The notes beneath the pieces are model-generated. The model saw only the letters and a program-made list of their open reading frames with translations, searched no databases and was not told the origin of the DNA. A stretch of DNA of 64,000 nt, taken from NCBI RefSeq assembly GCF_023016285.1, contig NZ_CP095413.1, forward strand, positions 4,419,001 to 4,483,000. Direction: 5' to 3'. This document shows, in pieces, positions 9,777 to 18,670 of the stretch. How positions within the stretch are numbered: position 1 is the first letter of the stretch; every line of letters starts with the position of its first letter. A program made the position numbers and the translations under genes. The DNA comes from Muricauda sp. SCSIO 64092 (lineage in GTDB: Bacteria > Bacteroidota > Bacteroidia > Flavobacteriales > Flavobacteriaceae).

Positions 9777-11675
9777 ATGAAAACCAAAATAACATATGTA
9801 CTACTGCTTTTCATTGTTTTTGGAGGATGGGCCCAAACAACGGATTATGGTGAAAACCAACCCTATGCATCCTATTGGTTTGTGGAGGATTTGTTGCAAT
9901 GGTCTCCCAAAAAGGATAGGAATTCCAGATTCAATATCAGTTATGTACCCCTGGGCGAGCGATTTGTGGATAGTACCACGCAATTGCGAAAAGAGTTGTC
10001 TGCCGCCCCCGGAATCATATCCCTGGTGGCGCCGCATCCCACAAGCAAACATCCAGCACAGGGTTTTCCCTCAGTAAAACAATATGCCTTTCCGTATTGG
10101 CAGTATATCGATTATTTTGTCCAGTGGGGGGGATCCGCAGCAGAGGGAATCATTGTTCCGCCGCTGGCCACATGGACGGATGCGGCACATAGAAATGGGG
10201 TAAGGGCCATAGGGACCGTTTTCTTTCCACCAAATGTGTACGGTGGAAAAGAAGAGTGGGTCTATCAATTTTTACAGCAACGGGAAGATGGTAGTTTTCC
10301 GGTTGCAGACAAACTCATAGAAGTGGCCAGGACCTATGGTTTCGATGGTTGGTTCATTAATCAGGAAACCTATAATCTCAAACGCGATGTGGCAGATCTT
10401 ATGGTGGCTTTTATTACCTACTATAGAAAAAGGGCATCATTGAAATTAGTGTGGTACGATGCCATGATTGAGGATGGAAGGGTAATTTGGCAGGATGAGC
10501 TAAATGACCATAACCAGGTTTTCTTTCAGAAGGGTACCCAAAGTATGTCCGATGTATTTTTTATCAATTTCAGGTACAGTGCTACCAATCTGGAAGATTC
10601 CAAGGCAATGGCAAGAACATTGGGACGAGGTGAATGGGATTTATTTGCTGGTATTGACGTACAGGCCAAAAGTTATAAAACACCGGCGAAATGGGATGTT
10701 CTATATCAAAACGGGCGTCCCGCAAATACCTCAATAGGGCTGTATTGGCCCAATTCCACTTTTGATATTTCAAAGACCAAAAAACCGGAAGAGGTCTATG
10801 CCAATGAGCAAAAGTTTTGGAATGGTGGGCCATCCATAGAAACGCGTTTTGGGGAAACTAAATGGGAAGGATTCGCCCCTTATTTCCCTGCCCGTAGTGT
10901 GCTGCAAAAACTTCCTTTTAAAACCAATTTCAATTACGGACTGGGCAGGTTTTATAACGAAAGGGGAAAGACAGTTTCCAATAGCGAATGGCATAATCTG
11001 GGTATACAGGACGTGCTTCCCACATGGCAATGGCAATCGGACAGTACAAAAGTAAAGCCGACATTCAGTTTTTCTGAAAGTTATGAAGGGGGCAGTAGCT
11101 TGCTTTTTGAAATCTATGACGATGCCGAAATTCCGTTGTACAAAACAAATATCACCCTGGATAAGCCGGTAACCTTTGAAATAGTGGCCAAATCGGACAC
11201 TTCGGTACGTTTGCAGTTTTATTGCCGGTTGTCCAATGGGGAAGTGCTGGGATTTCCGTTGAAACCGTCCGATTTTTGGAAAAAGACCGTTTTTAGGGTA
11301 GCTGCCAAAACGAATACTGCAATAGTAAGTACAGGGCTGCAAACCATAGGCAAGGGCAATGCCTATTTAGGGGAGATTTCCACATTTTATAAAAAGGAAA
11401 AAAAGCTGCCAGCCCCAGAATTTAGTGTTGAGGTATTTCCAAAAGGGGACAAGGCGGAGATATACCTGCATTTTGAGGATACCAATGCAGCCTTCCATAA
11501 CATCTATTCCGTTTCCGGAAGTAACAAAGTATGGTTGGGCAAAACACCCTCCAAGGATTATTACGTGGCAAGTGCTCCTTTGTCCAATGGATTTTTACGC
11601 CTAATGGTGGAACCGGTATCCGTTGGGGGAAACAAGGGGAAAGCTGCTTATCAAAAAATAAGGATTGAAAAATGA
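9777..11675 (+). CDS. GH85 endo-beta-N-acetylglucosaminidase, secreted
   Basis: A 632-residue protein with a signal peptide (MKTKITYVLLLFIVFGGWAQ). The catalytic region at about 30-330 shows GH85 features: YASYWFVEDLLQW, IVPPLATWTDAAHRNGV, IGTVFFPP and GFDGWFINQETYN, in which Asn195 and Glu197 match the Asn/Glu pair of substrate-assisted catalysis. The C-terminal part (about 380-632) is beta-rich and probably carries carbohydrate-binding or Ig-like modules. GH85 enzymes cut the chitobiose core of N-glycans and release the whole glycan from protein. The enzyme sits between two GH92 genes, and its stop overlaps the next ATG by 4 bp. The well-studied Bacteroides high-mannose loci use GH18 for this step, so GH85 is a replacement. 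Confidence 0.9.
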   Translation: MKTKITYVLLLFIVFGGWAQTTDYGENQPYASYWFVEDLLQWSPKKDRNSRFNISYVPLGERFVDSTTQLRKELSAAPGIISLVAPHPTSKHPAQGFPSVKQYAFPYWQYIDYFVQWGGSAAEGIIVPPLATWTDAAHRNGVRAIGTVFFPPNVYGGKEEWVYQFLQQREDGSFPVADKLIEVARTYGFDGWFINQETYNLKRDVADLMVAFITYYRKRASLKLVWYDAMIEDGRVIWQDELNDHNQVFFQKGTQSMSDVFFINFRYSATNLEDSKAMARTLGRGEWDLFAGIDVQAKSYKTPAKWDVLYQNGRPANTSIGLYWPNSTFDISKTKKPEEVYANEQKFWNGGPSIETRFGETKWEGFAPYFPARSVLQKLPFKTNFNYGLGRFYNERGKTVSNSEWHNLGIQDVLPTWQWQSDSTKVKPTFSFSESYEGGSSLLFEIYDDAEIPLYKTNITLDKPVTFEIVAKSDTSVRLQFYCRLSNGEVLGFPLKPSDFWKKTVFRVAAKTNTAIVSTGLQTIGKGNAYLGEISTFYKKEKKLPAPEFSVEVFPKGDKAEIYLHFEDTNAAFHNIYSVSGSNKVWLGKTPSKDYYVASAPLSNGFLRLMVEPVSVGGNKGKAAYQKIRIEK

Positions 11676-13909
11676 GGGATATCGGAAAGTATACTTTGGT
11701 GCTATTTGTATTGGTGGCCTTTGAGGCGGTTTCGCAGTCCAAGCTTGTGGACCATGTAAATCCAATGATAGGCACCTCCAATTTTGGCACTACGAATCCG
11801 GGGCCCATAGCCGTTAGGGGAATGGCCAATGTATCCCCCTTTAATGTAGCGGGGGAACAGAACCTCCCGTTGGAAAAGGACAGTCGTTGGCTTTCCACTC
11901 CATATGTGCATGAGAATCCCTTTCTCACCGGTTTTAGTCACGTAAACCTTAGTGGTGTAGGCTGCCCGGAATTGGGAGTGATTCTGGCAATGCCCACTAC
12001 GGGAACACTTCAGACAGACCATCTGGAATACGGCACTACCTATTCCAATGAAGTTTCAAAGGCAGGGTATTACACCAACACATTGGACAAATATGGCATT
12101 AAGGTGGAAGCCACTGCCACTGCCAGGGTCGGCGTAAGCAGATATACCTTCCCTGCGGGCAAAGCCAATATCTTGCTAAACTTGGGTCTGGGCCTTACCA
12201 ATGAACAGGGAGGTCAGCTACGAATGGTCGCCCCTGATGAAATAGAGGGGATACGATCCGTGGGTTCGTTTTGTTATTATAAACCCGAGGAAGCTTATCC
12301 TGTTTACTTTGTGGCCCGACTTTCCCGACCGGCGGATGAATTCGGGCTATGGAAAAAGCCTGCCAAATATGTGGGGGCAGAAGCGGAATGGATGGGGTAC
12401 AATGGCAAGACCCGAATAATGAAAGGATATACCCAAGAAGTGGTGGGAGATAGTATTGGAGCCTATGTGCGATACGATTTCAACGCACCAACACAAGTGG
12501 AGTTGCGGGTAGGGGTTTCCTATGTGAGCATTGAAAATGCCAGGGAAAATCTTGAAAAGGAAACCAGGGACAAGTCGTTTGAACAGATTTTGGCCACGAC
12601 CAGGGAAGAATGGGACCAATACCTATCCAGGATAACAGTGGAAGGGGGAACCAAGGATGAAAAGACCATTTTCTACACAGCACTCTACCATGCACTGATC
12701 CATCCCAGTACCTTAAATGATCACAATGGGGACTATCCCAAAATGGCGACCCGGGAGACCTTGCATACCAAGAACACCCGCTTTACGGTTTTTTCCCTTT
12801 GGGATACGTACAGGAACCTGCATCAATTGATGAGTTTGGTATATCCCAAACAGCAATCGGATATGGTGAAGAGTATGTTACAGGTTTATGATGAATCGGG
12901 ATGGTTGCCCAAATGGGAATTGAATGCCACGGAAACCACAACGATGGTCGGGGATCCAGCAGGAATTGTCATTGCAGACACCTATTTGAAGGGCATACGG
13001 GATTTTGATGTGGAAAAGGCCTATACGGCCATGTGCAAAAGTGCCGATCAATGGGAAAACAACCCATTAAGACCGGGAATAAAGGATTATTTGGAAAAGG
13101 GGTATCTGACTACCAAGACCACAAATAGCGGCTCGGTGTCAACCACGCAAGAATACAATATTACAGACTTTTCCCTATCACAGTTGGCAAAGGAATTGGG
13201 CAAGACAGCGGATTACAAGCGGTTTAAAAAAAGGTCTCTGAGTTACAGGCAACTGTTCGATAAGGAATTCAAACTGTTGAGGCCTAAAAATGACGACGGT
13301 AGTTGGTTAACGCCATACAATCCGGAGACCGGAGCCAATTTTGTAAAAAACCCGGGGTTCATTGAGGGCAATGCCTGGCAGTATACCTTTATGGTGACCC
13401 ATGATGTTAGGGGACTGGAAAAGTTGATGGGAGGGCGGAAAAGCTTTGTGGGCCAATTGCAAAAAGTGTTTGACAACAATCAATTTGATATGGCCAATGA
13501 GCCCGACATCGCTTACCCGTACTTGTTCAATTATATGAAGGGGGAGGAATGGCGTACCCAGAAAAAAGTCTCTGAATTACTGGAAACCTATTTCAAAAAT
13601 GCCCCGGATGGCCTGCCGGGCAATGATGATACAGGGACCATGAGTGCCTGGGCCGTATTTTCCATGATGGGCATCTATCCCATTGTACCGGCCGAACCCA
13701 TTTATGCTTTGGTAACCCCCACTTTTGATGCGGTTACCATTCATTTGGACCAACGGTATTATACCAACCAAAAAGTACGTATTGAAAAAAAAGAGACCAA
13801 GGATGGCGACGCAAAAACGTGGAAGGTTTTCGTGGATGGCAAACCGCATAGGGGACACTTTATTTCACATGATAAGTTGGTAAATGCGCATAGCATATCC
13901 TTTAAATAA
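11672..13909 (+). CDS. GH92 alpha-mannosidase (copy 3), secreted
   Basis: A 745-residue GH92 with a signal peptide (LVLFVLVAFEAVSQS). It is the most divergent copy. The N-terminal motif reads HVNPMIGTSNFGTTNPGPIA instead of the usual NTYPGATVPFG, and the loop at GFSHVNLSGVGCPELG lacks the GAGD. Catalytic positions remain: FIEGNAWQYTF (Glu565) and GNDDTGTMSAW (Asp653). The HGNEPxHH segment is replaced by MANEPDIAYPYLFNY. Those losses fall in loops around the leaving-sugar site, so I infer a different linkage or aglycone. It is the last gene of the hydrolase operon, overlapping GH85 by 4 bp. Confidence 0.9.
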   Translation: MRDIGKYTLVLFVLVAFEAVSQSKLVDHVNPMIGTSNFGTTNPGPIAVRGMANVSPFNVAGEQNLPLEKDSRWLSTPYVHENPFLTGFSHVNLSGVGCPELGVILAMPTTGTLQTDHLEYGTTYSNEVSKAGYYTNTLDKYGIKVEATATARVGVSRYTFPAGKANILLNLGLGLTNEQGGQLRMVAPDEIEGIRSVGSFCYYKPEEAYPVYFVARLSRPADEFGLWKKPAKYVGAEAEWMGYNGKTRIMKGYTQEVVGDSIGAYVRYDFNAPTQVELRVGVSYVSIENARENLEKETRDKSFEQILATTREEWDQYLSRITVEGGTKDEKTIFYTALYHALIHPSTLNDHNGDYPKMATRETLHTKNTRFTVFSLWDTYRNLHQLMSLVYPKQQSDMVKSMLQVYDESGWLPKWELNATETTTMVGDPAGIVIADTYLKGIRDFDVEKAYTAMCKSADQWENNPLRPGIKDYLEKGYLTTKTTNSGSVSTTQEYNITDFSLSQLAKELGKTADYKRFKKRSLSYRQLFDKEFKLLRPKNDDGSWLTPYNPETGANFVKNPGFIEGNAWQYTFMVTHDVRGLEKLMGGRKSFVGQLQKVFDNNQFDMANEPDIAYPYLFNYMKGEEWRTQKKVSELLETYFKNAPDGLPGNDDTGTMSAWAVFSMMGIYPIVPAEPIYALVTPTFDAVTIHLDQRYYTNQKVRIEKKETKDGDAKTWKVFVDGKPHRGHFISHDKLVNAHSISFK

Positions 13910-13983
13910 GGATTATACAACCCCCTTAGTATTCATACGTTCTGAACTGCACGCTTTACAAAGCTGATTGATTTATCTGTTTC

Positions 13984-14056
13984 TGTCATTCCGCACTTGA
14001 TGCGGAATCCACAGTATTTCCTGTGCGAATGGATTCCTGCTTACACAGGAATGACA
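13984..14056. repeat. 73-bp inverted-repeat element, copy A
   Basis: Bounded by TGTCATTCC (13984-13992) and GGAATGACA (14048-14056), with internal GGAATCCA/TGGATTCC pairing. It is near-identical to copy B at 14384-14456, and both are 73 bp. It resembles the short intergenic palindromic repeats common in bacteria. The two copies bracket the larger inverted-repeat element at 14159-14362. Confidence 0.75.
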
Positions 14057-14158
14057 ACTTATTGTAGTTTATAAGGAATTTCTAGAAATCAATTGGATTA
14101 TCCCGTTAAAGGTCCATAACCTTCAATTTCATCGCTGTTGCTTTGGTTTTCATGAACC

Positions 14159-14362
14159 AACGTGAGTTCGATGTAATTATTATTAACCAAAATCCGTCAA
14201 ATTGAGTGGTTTTTCGTAATGAAATGAAGAAAAATTGTATCGAAATTAGGATTTTGCAAGAAAATTACTTGCCGGCCTTGCCGACCAGGCAGGTTTTTCG
14301 ATACATTTTGCTGTCGCAAAATCACTCAAAATGACGTAATTTTCTTATATCGAACTCACGTT
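14159..14362 (+). mobile_element. MITE-like inverted-repeat element, copy 1 (204 bp)
   Basis: Its ends are perfect 14-bp inverted repeats, AACGTGAGTTCGAT and ATCGAACTCACGTT. Inside, the left arm (CGTCAAATTGAGTGG, TTGTATCGAAAT) pairs imperfectly with the right arm (TTTCGATACAT, CACTCAAAATGACG), so the whole element can fold into one long hairpin whose tip is a GC-rich CTTGCCGGCC...CAGGCAGG loop. It has no coding capacity. Two further copies lie at 28127-28496 and 59307-59518 in the same orientation. No transposase with these ends is present in the window. Confidence 0.8.
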
Positions 14363-14383
14363 AAACTATTTTTCAGCCAATTC

Positions 14384-14456
14384 TGTCATTCCGAACTTGA
14401 TGCGGAATCCACAATATTTCCTATGCGAATGGATTCCTACTTACGCTGGAATGACA
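14384..14456. repeat. 73-bp inverted-repeat element, copy B
   Basis: Second copy of the 13984-14056 element in the same orientation, with identical ends (TGTCATTCC and GGAATGACA) and a few internal changes. It starts 21 bp after the end of the MITE-like element. The rest of the 770-bp gap between the GH92 operon and the small-protein gene holds no recognisable gene. Confidence 0.75.
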
Positions 14457-14554
14457 ACGCATTGACTGATAGGGAATTTCCCTGTTTCGTGCAAAACCAT
14501 GGATTTCAAATCTTTAGCCAAAAGTGAAAAGTGGGGAAGAGCCCTTTACATCCG

Positions 14555-14640
14555 TTTCAAACGTTTTTTCTGTTATGTTTTTTAGAGCCTCTGGTAGGTT
14601 GTTGGTCGAATTAGTATCATAAAATGTAAGTAAAATACTA
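14555..14640 (+). promoter_or_regulatory. PUL operator/promoter module P1 (small-protein gene)
   Basis: TTTCAAACGTTTT, with the palindrome AAACGTTT at 14560-14567, is followed after 38 bp by GGTCGAATTAGTATCATAAAA. The same arrangement occurs upstream of both susC genes (P2, P3). The CG-centred palindrome looks like an operator for a LacI-type regulator; that assignment is inference. It lies about 110 bp upstream of the ATG at 14680. Confidence 0.6.
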
Positions 14641-14679
14641 CATTTAAATAGTTCGATAACCCTATAAAATAACGAAAAG

Positions 14680-15069
14680 ATGAAAAGAGTAATCCCACTG
14701 CTCCTAATGCTGGTTGCTACCAGCATTTTTGCGCAACAATCCCAGAATGAAAAAGCGTTGAACGCTATCGATCTGTACACGTCAGAGATGGAATCCCAAG
14801 AAATGGCTACTCCAAATTTCTCGGATGCCTCTACTACAGAAGATGCATCATCATTGCAATTAACGGTTTACGGTCCAGGTCCCTATGGTCAGGTAGACGG
14901 TCGCGCCCAAGGGGGAACCTTACCTTACCAATGGTTCCAAAATGGGAACTTGGTAGCCTCGGGAACTTTATCCGTTCTTTTGCAATATCCATGCAGCGGT
15001 GGCACTTTAATGGTAAAAGATGCAACTGGAGCTTCACAAATTGAGATTATCACCCAATGGTGTAGGTAA
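14680..15069 (+). CDS. Small secreted protein with SprB-like/Ig-like segment
   Basis: A 129-residue protein with a clear signal peptide (MKRVIPLLLMLVATSIFAQQ). The mature half includes a VYGPGPYGQVDGRAQGGTLP segment followed by YQWFQNGNLVASGTL. This recalls the GGxxPYxxxW...G pattern of SprB or PKD-like beta-sandwich repeats in flavobacterial adhesins. Two cysteines near the end (YPC, QWC) could form a disulfide. I do not recognise a named family. It has its own promoter of the same type as the susC genes and a strong terminator, so it is probably produced together with the glycan-uptake proteins. A glycan-binding or accessory outer-membrane role is a guess. Confidence 0.7.
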   Translation: MKRVIPLLLMLVATSIFAQQSQNEKALNAIDLYTSEMESQEMATPNFSDASTTEDASSLQLTVYGPGPYGQVDGRAQGGTLPYQWFQNGNLVASGTLSVLLQYPCSGGTLMVKDATGASQIEIITQWCR

Positions 15070-15088
15070 AAGCCCAATGATTTATTCG

Positions 15089-15121
15089 AGGTCTGTTACA
15101 TGATGGTAACAGGCCTTTTTT
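15089..15121 (+). terminator. Rho-independent terminator after the small-protein gene
   Basis: AGGTCTGTTAC (15089-15099) pairs with GTAACAGGCCT (15106-15116, one G-U pair) across a 6-base loop, followed by a run of T. Confidence 0.85.
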
Positions 15122-15369
15122 ATCTTGGAATTTCCCAAAACTTTGCCTTGGGTGTAACGTAACATACTGGTAGCCAAACAACACGGGAACCGAAAATCTG
15201 TAATCAAGAGTTAAGATAAAGAAAGTCTTGGGTATTGAGGCGCAGGGGTCTTGATTCCAATATCTCGTAAGCTCTTTATCGAGGTAGTTCATGGGCATTG
15301 GCACATGATTTATACAACTTTCCATTCATCCCCAAAACCAAAAAGTAAAGGACCGTTCATTTGAAAACA

Positions 15370-15460
15370 TATTTCAAACGTTTTCGTAACCATGTCCTTT
15401 AGCTTTTCATCACTGTTATTAGTCGAAAAGATTATCATAATGTACTGTTAAATTCCAATC
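15370..15460 (+). promoter_or_regulatory. PUL operator/promoter module P2 (susC1)
   Basis: AAACGTTT at 15376-15383 lies within TTTCAAACGTTTTCG. A block ATGTCCTTTAGCTTTTCA follows, then GTTATTAGTCGAAAAGATTA and TCATAATGTACTGTTAAAT. It is nearly identical base for base to P3 before susC2, although the flanking DNA differs. Distance from palindrome to GTCGAA is 39 bp. The susC1 ATG is at 15537. The 15122-15369 stretch before it shows no gene I can support. Confidence 0.7.
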
Positions 15461-15536
15461 TTTAATATTAAACGGAACGGAGCGTTTTTAAAACACTCTA
15501 CCTAATTAAAAAATAACCAACTTAACTTAATCAAGC

Positions 15537-18500
15537 ATGAACAAAAAAATTCATTACCTATTATTCTATGTCATATCTTTTTCCCTACAGGGGCTATTTG
15601 CACAAAGCATTACGGTTTCTGGAACTGTGACCGATGACTTTGGGACACTCCTCCCTGGGGTAAATGTGGTGGAAAAAGGGACAATCAACGGAACCTCATC
15701 GGATTTTGACGGAAATTATACCATTGAGGTTACGGATTCCTCTTCAATTTTAGTTTTCTCCTATATAGGATTCACACCCCAGGAAGTAGTGGTAGGCAAT
15801 CGCTCCACCATTGATATTTCCTTAGTTACGGATACCGAACAACTCGGGGAAGTTGTAGTAACGGCCCTTGGGATAAAAAGGGAGAAAAAAGCATTGGGCT
15901 ATTCTGTCCAAGAAATCAGTGGCGGTACTTTGTTGGAAGCCAGGGAAGTTAATGTAGTAAACGCTATCTCCGGTCGAGTGGCAGGACTTCAAGTTATTAG
16001 AGGTAGTAATGGGCCTGCCGGTTCTTCAAATATAGTTTTAAGGGGTAATAATTCCCTGACCGGTGATAACCAGCCGTTGATAGTAGTAGACGGTGTACCC
16101 ATCAATAACTTTTCCGGAGCGGATAACAATGACTTTTTTAACCCTTCCGAGGATTTGGGAAATGGTTTGGGGGATATCAACCCGGATGACATTGAATCCA
16201 TGACCGTTTTGAAGGGAGCTTCCGCAGCAGCCTTATACGGTACACGTGCAGGAAATGGGGTTATATTGATAACCACAAAAACCGGGGCTAAAAAAGAAGG
16301 TTTGGGGATAACTTTTAGAATGGATGTTGGCTTCCAAAACATATTCATCAAGCCTGAACTGCAAGATTCCTTTGGCCAGGGTTCTTTTGGAATATTAAGT
16401 GAAGATCTTCCCAACAGAAGTCGCAGTAGTTGGGGACCAAGGATAACTGGGCAAACCATTACGGATTGGAAGGGAGATTCCGAAGAGTTCAGGTCCTTCA
16501 ATAATTTGGATAATTTCTATGAAACTGGATTCAACCAGACCTATAACCTTTCCCTTCAACAGCAACTTACGGACGGTACCTCCATTTACTCTTCGGTCAG
16601 TTACCTGAACGATGAAAGCATTATCCCAGGAGCAGAATTCGAACGTTTAAATTTATTGACCAGGGCCGTTTCGAGATTTGGGCCAAATGATAGATGGACT
16701 ACGGATATTAAAGTACAATTCATAAATGCCAAGGCTAGGAACCGACCTCTAAACGGAAATAATATAAATAATGCGCACTCTACTATACTTACTTTGCCCA
16801 GGAGTGTGGATATCAATGACTTTAGGGAGAATACAGATGAGTTTGGAAACATGATATGGTATGTGGATGGAAATGCCATAAATCCCTATTGGGCCGCAGA
16901 GAATAATATAAGGGAAGATTCGCGGGACAGGTTTCTTTTAAATGGCTATTTGAAGTATCAAATTGCCGATTGGATGCATGCAGAATTTAGGGGAGGGGCA
17001 GATTTATTTACGAATAATAGATCGTCCAGATTGTTTGCGGGAAGTCCCCCAGACCCAACGGGAAGATATGGAGTTGGAAAGGATACCTTTCTCGAAACCA
17101 ACTACACCTTTATGCTTGTGGGTTCCAAAGACAATGTTGTTGGAAAATTCGGAACGGCCTTTACCCTTGGCGGTCAACTAATGTCGCAAAGGGAAAGTGC
17201 ATTAAGTGGTGGTTCAGGTGAACTTGAAGTGCCCAATCTCTTTTCCCTGAACAACGGTATTAACCCGCCATCCATTACCGAAGGGTTTGGTGAACGAAAG
17301 ATCAATTCCCTTTTTGGATCGTTTCAACTAAATTATGACGGGTTTTTCTTTATAGATGTTACGGGGCGTAATGACTGGTCCTCCACGCTTGGCGCAAACA
17401 ACAGGTCTTTTTTCTACCCATCCATAAGTACGTCGTTCGCAGTTACCGAGCTTTTTGACCAATTGCCCAAATGGTTGAGTTTTGCCAAGTTAAGGGCATC
17501 CTATGCCGAGGTTGGGAACGACCTAGGGTTTAATCAATTGGGTAATTTTTTCAATATCGGCCAGGATCCCAATGGCAACACAACCGCCGGATCAAACGAT
17601 ACACTTAACGATGCCAACTTGGTAAATGAGTTGATCAAATCCTCGGAAATCGGTTTTGATACACGTTTTTTTGGCAATCGATTGGGAATAGATTTCTCTT
17701 GGTATAGGACCAATGCCACCAATCAATTATTGGAAATACCCATAGATCCCTTAAGTGGTTTTAGATTTAGAAGGATAAACGCAGGGGATATACAAAACGA
17801 AGGTGTGGAAGTGGCCATAAATGCTAGAATATTTGATAATCCGGAAGGATTTTCCTGGGACATGAACCTCAATTATGCCAGAAACAGGAACACTATAGGT
17901 AATCTTTTTGAAGATGTTGAACAATTTCGCTTAGGTGGATTTGACAATTTAGCGATTTTAGCTGTTGAAGGGGGAGATTATGGTGAAATATGGGGAAGTA
18001 AATTTGCTAGGGTAGAGGATGAATCAAGCCCCTTTTTCAATCAAATTATCGTAGATGAAAATGGTATCCCACTGGGAGAGGGCGGTCTAAATAAATTAGG
18101 AGATCAACAGCCTGATGCCCTTATTGGGTTCACCAATACATTTGCCTACAGGAACTTCTCCTTTGGCTTCTTGATAGATGCCAGATTGGGGGGAGAAATT
18201 TTTTCGGGCACCAATAGGACACTCTTAAGTTCGGGTGCTGCAGCTGCCACTGTCGTTAACGGTGCAAGGGAAGACATCGTATTCAACGGCGTTGTGGATG
18301 ACGGAAATGGTGGTTTTGTAGCAAATGAGGTTGGAGTGGAGCCTCAAGTACTCTATCAAGCATTGGCCAATAATACCGGAAATCTAGGGATTAACGAGGC
18401 CTTTGTTTATGATGCAACACATATTAGGGTAAGAAACATTACCATGAGTTATAGAATGCCATCAAAATGGTTGAAAGACACTGGAATACAAAGTGCTAAA

Positions 18501-18665
18501 ATCGGTATGGCAGCTACTAACGTATTAATGCTGGATAGCAATCTTAATGGGGTGGATCCAGAATCGGTTTTTGCCTTGTCGGCCAATGCAAATGCCGCTG
18601 GTTTTGAGAACCTGTCACCACCTACCGTTAGGAACGTCATTCTTAATCTAACTTTGAGTTTTTAA
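15537..18665 (+). CDS. SusC/RagA-family TonB-dependent transporter 1
   Basis: A 1042-residue outer-membrane importer. Signal peptide MNKKIHYLLFYVISFSLQGL (cut near LFAQS), then a carboxypeptidase-D-like beta-sandwich (about 25-105: VSGTVTDDFGTLLPGVNVVE), the linker VVVTALGIKREKKALGYSVQ, a plug domain (LIVVDGVPINN, VLKGASAAALYGTRAGNGVI) and a 22-stranded barrel ending in NLTLSF. SusC proteins form TonB-driven pedal-bin complexes with SusD lipoproteins to import oligosaccharides. The susD1 gene starts 5 bp later. Regulated through P2. The substrate is inferred from the neighbouring hydrolases. Confidence 0.96.
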   Translation: MNKKIHYLLFYVISFSLQGLFAQSITVSGTVTDDFGTLLPGVNVVEKGTINGTSSDFDGNYTIEVTDSSSILVFSYIGFTPQEVVVGNRSTIDISLVTDTEQLGEVVVTALGIKREKKALGYSVQEISGGTLLEAREVNVVNAISGRVAGLQVIRGSNGPAGSSNIVLRGNNSLTGDNQPLIVVDGVPINNFSGADNNDFFNPSEDLGNGLGDINPDDIESMTVLKGASAAALYGTRAGNGVILITTKTGAKKEGLGITFRMDVGFQNIFIKPELQDSFGQGSFGILSEDLPNRSRSSWGPRITGQTITDWKGDSEEFRSFNNLDNFYETGFNQTYNLSLQQQLTDGTSIYSSVSYLNDESIIPGAEFERLNLLTRAVSRFGPNDRWTTDIKVQFINAKARNRPLNGNNINNAHSTILTLPRSVDINDFRENTDEFGNMIWYVDGNAINPYWAAENNIREDSRDRFLLNGYLKYQIADWMHAEFRGGADLFTNNRSSRLFAGSPPDPTGRYGVGKDTFLETNYTFMLVGSKDNVVGKFGTAFTLGGQLMSQRESALSGGSGELEVPNLFSLNNGINPPSITEGFGERKINSLFGSFQLNYDGFFFIDVTGRNDWSSTLGANNRSFFYPSISTSFAVTELFDQLPKWLSFAKLRASYAEVGNDLGFNQLGNFFNIGQDPNGNTTAGSNDTLNDANLVNELIKSSEIGFDTRFFGNRLGIDFSWYRTNATNQLLEIPIDPLSGFRFRRINAGDIQNEGVEVAINARIFDNPEGFSWDMNLNYARNRNTIGNLFEDVEQFRLGGFDNLAILAVEGGDYGEIWGSKFARVEDESSPFFNQIIVDENGIPLGEGGLNKLGDQQPDALIGFTNTFAYRNFSFGFLIDARLGGEIFSGTNRTLLSSGAAAATVVNGAREDIVFNGVVDDGNGGFVANEVGVEPQVLYQALANNTGNLGINEAFVYDATHIRVRNITMSYRMPSKWLKDTGIQSAKIGMAATNVLMLDSNLNGVDPESVFALSANANAAGFENLSPPTVRNVILNLTLSF

Positions 18666-18670
18666 AAAAG

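Noticed and set aside
15050..15325. 91-codon minus-strand ORF before susC1
   Set aside because: It overlaps a strong terminator, resembles no family I know, and has no plausible promoter context. It could be a remnant, but the evidence is too thin.
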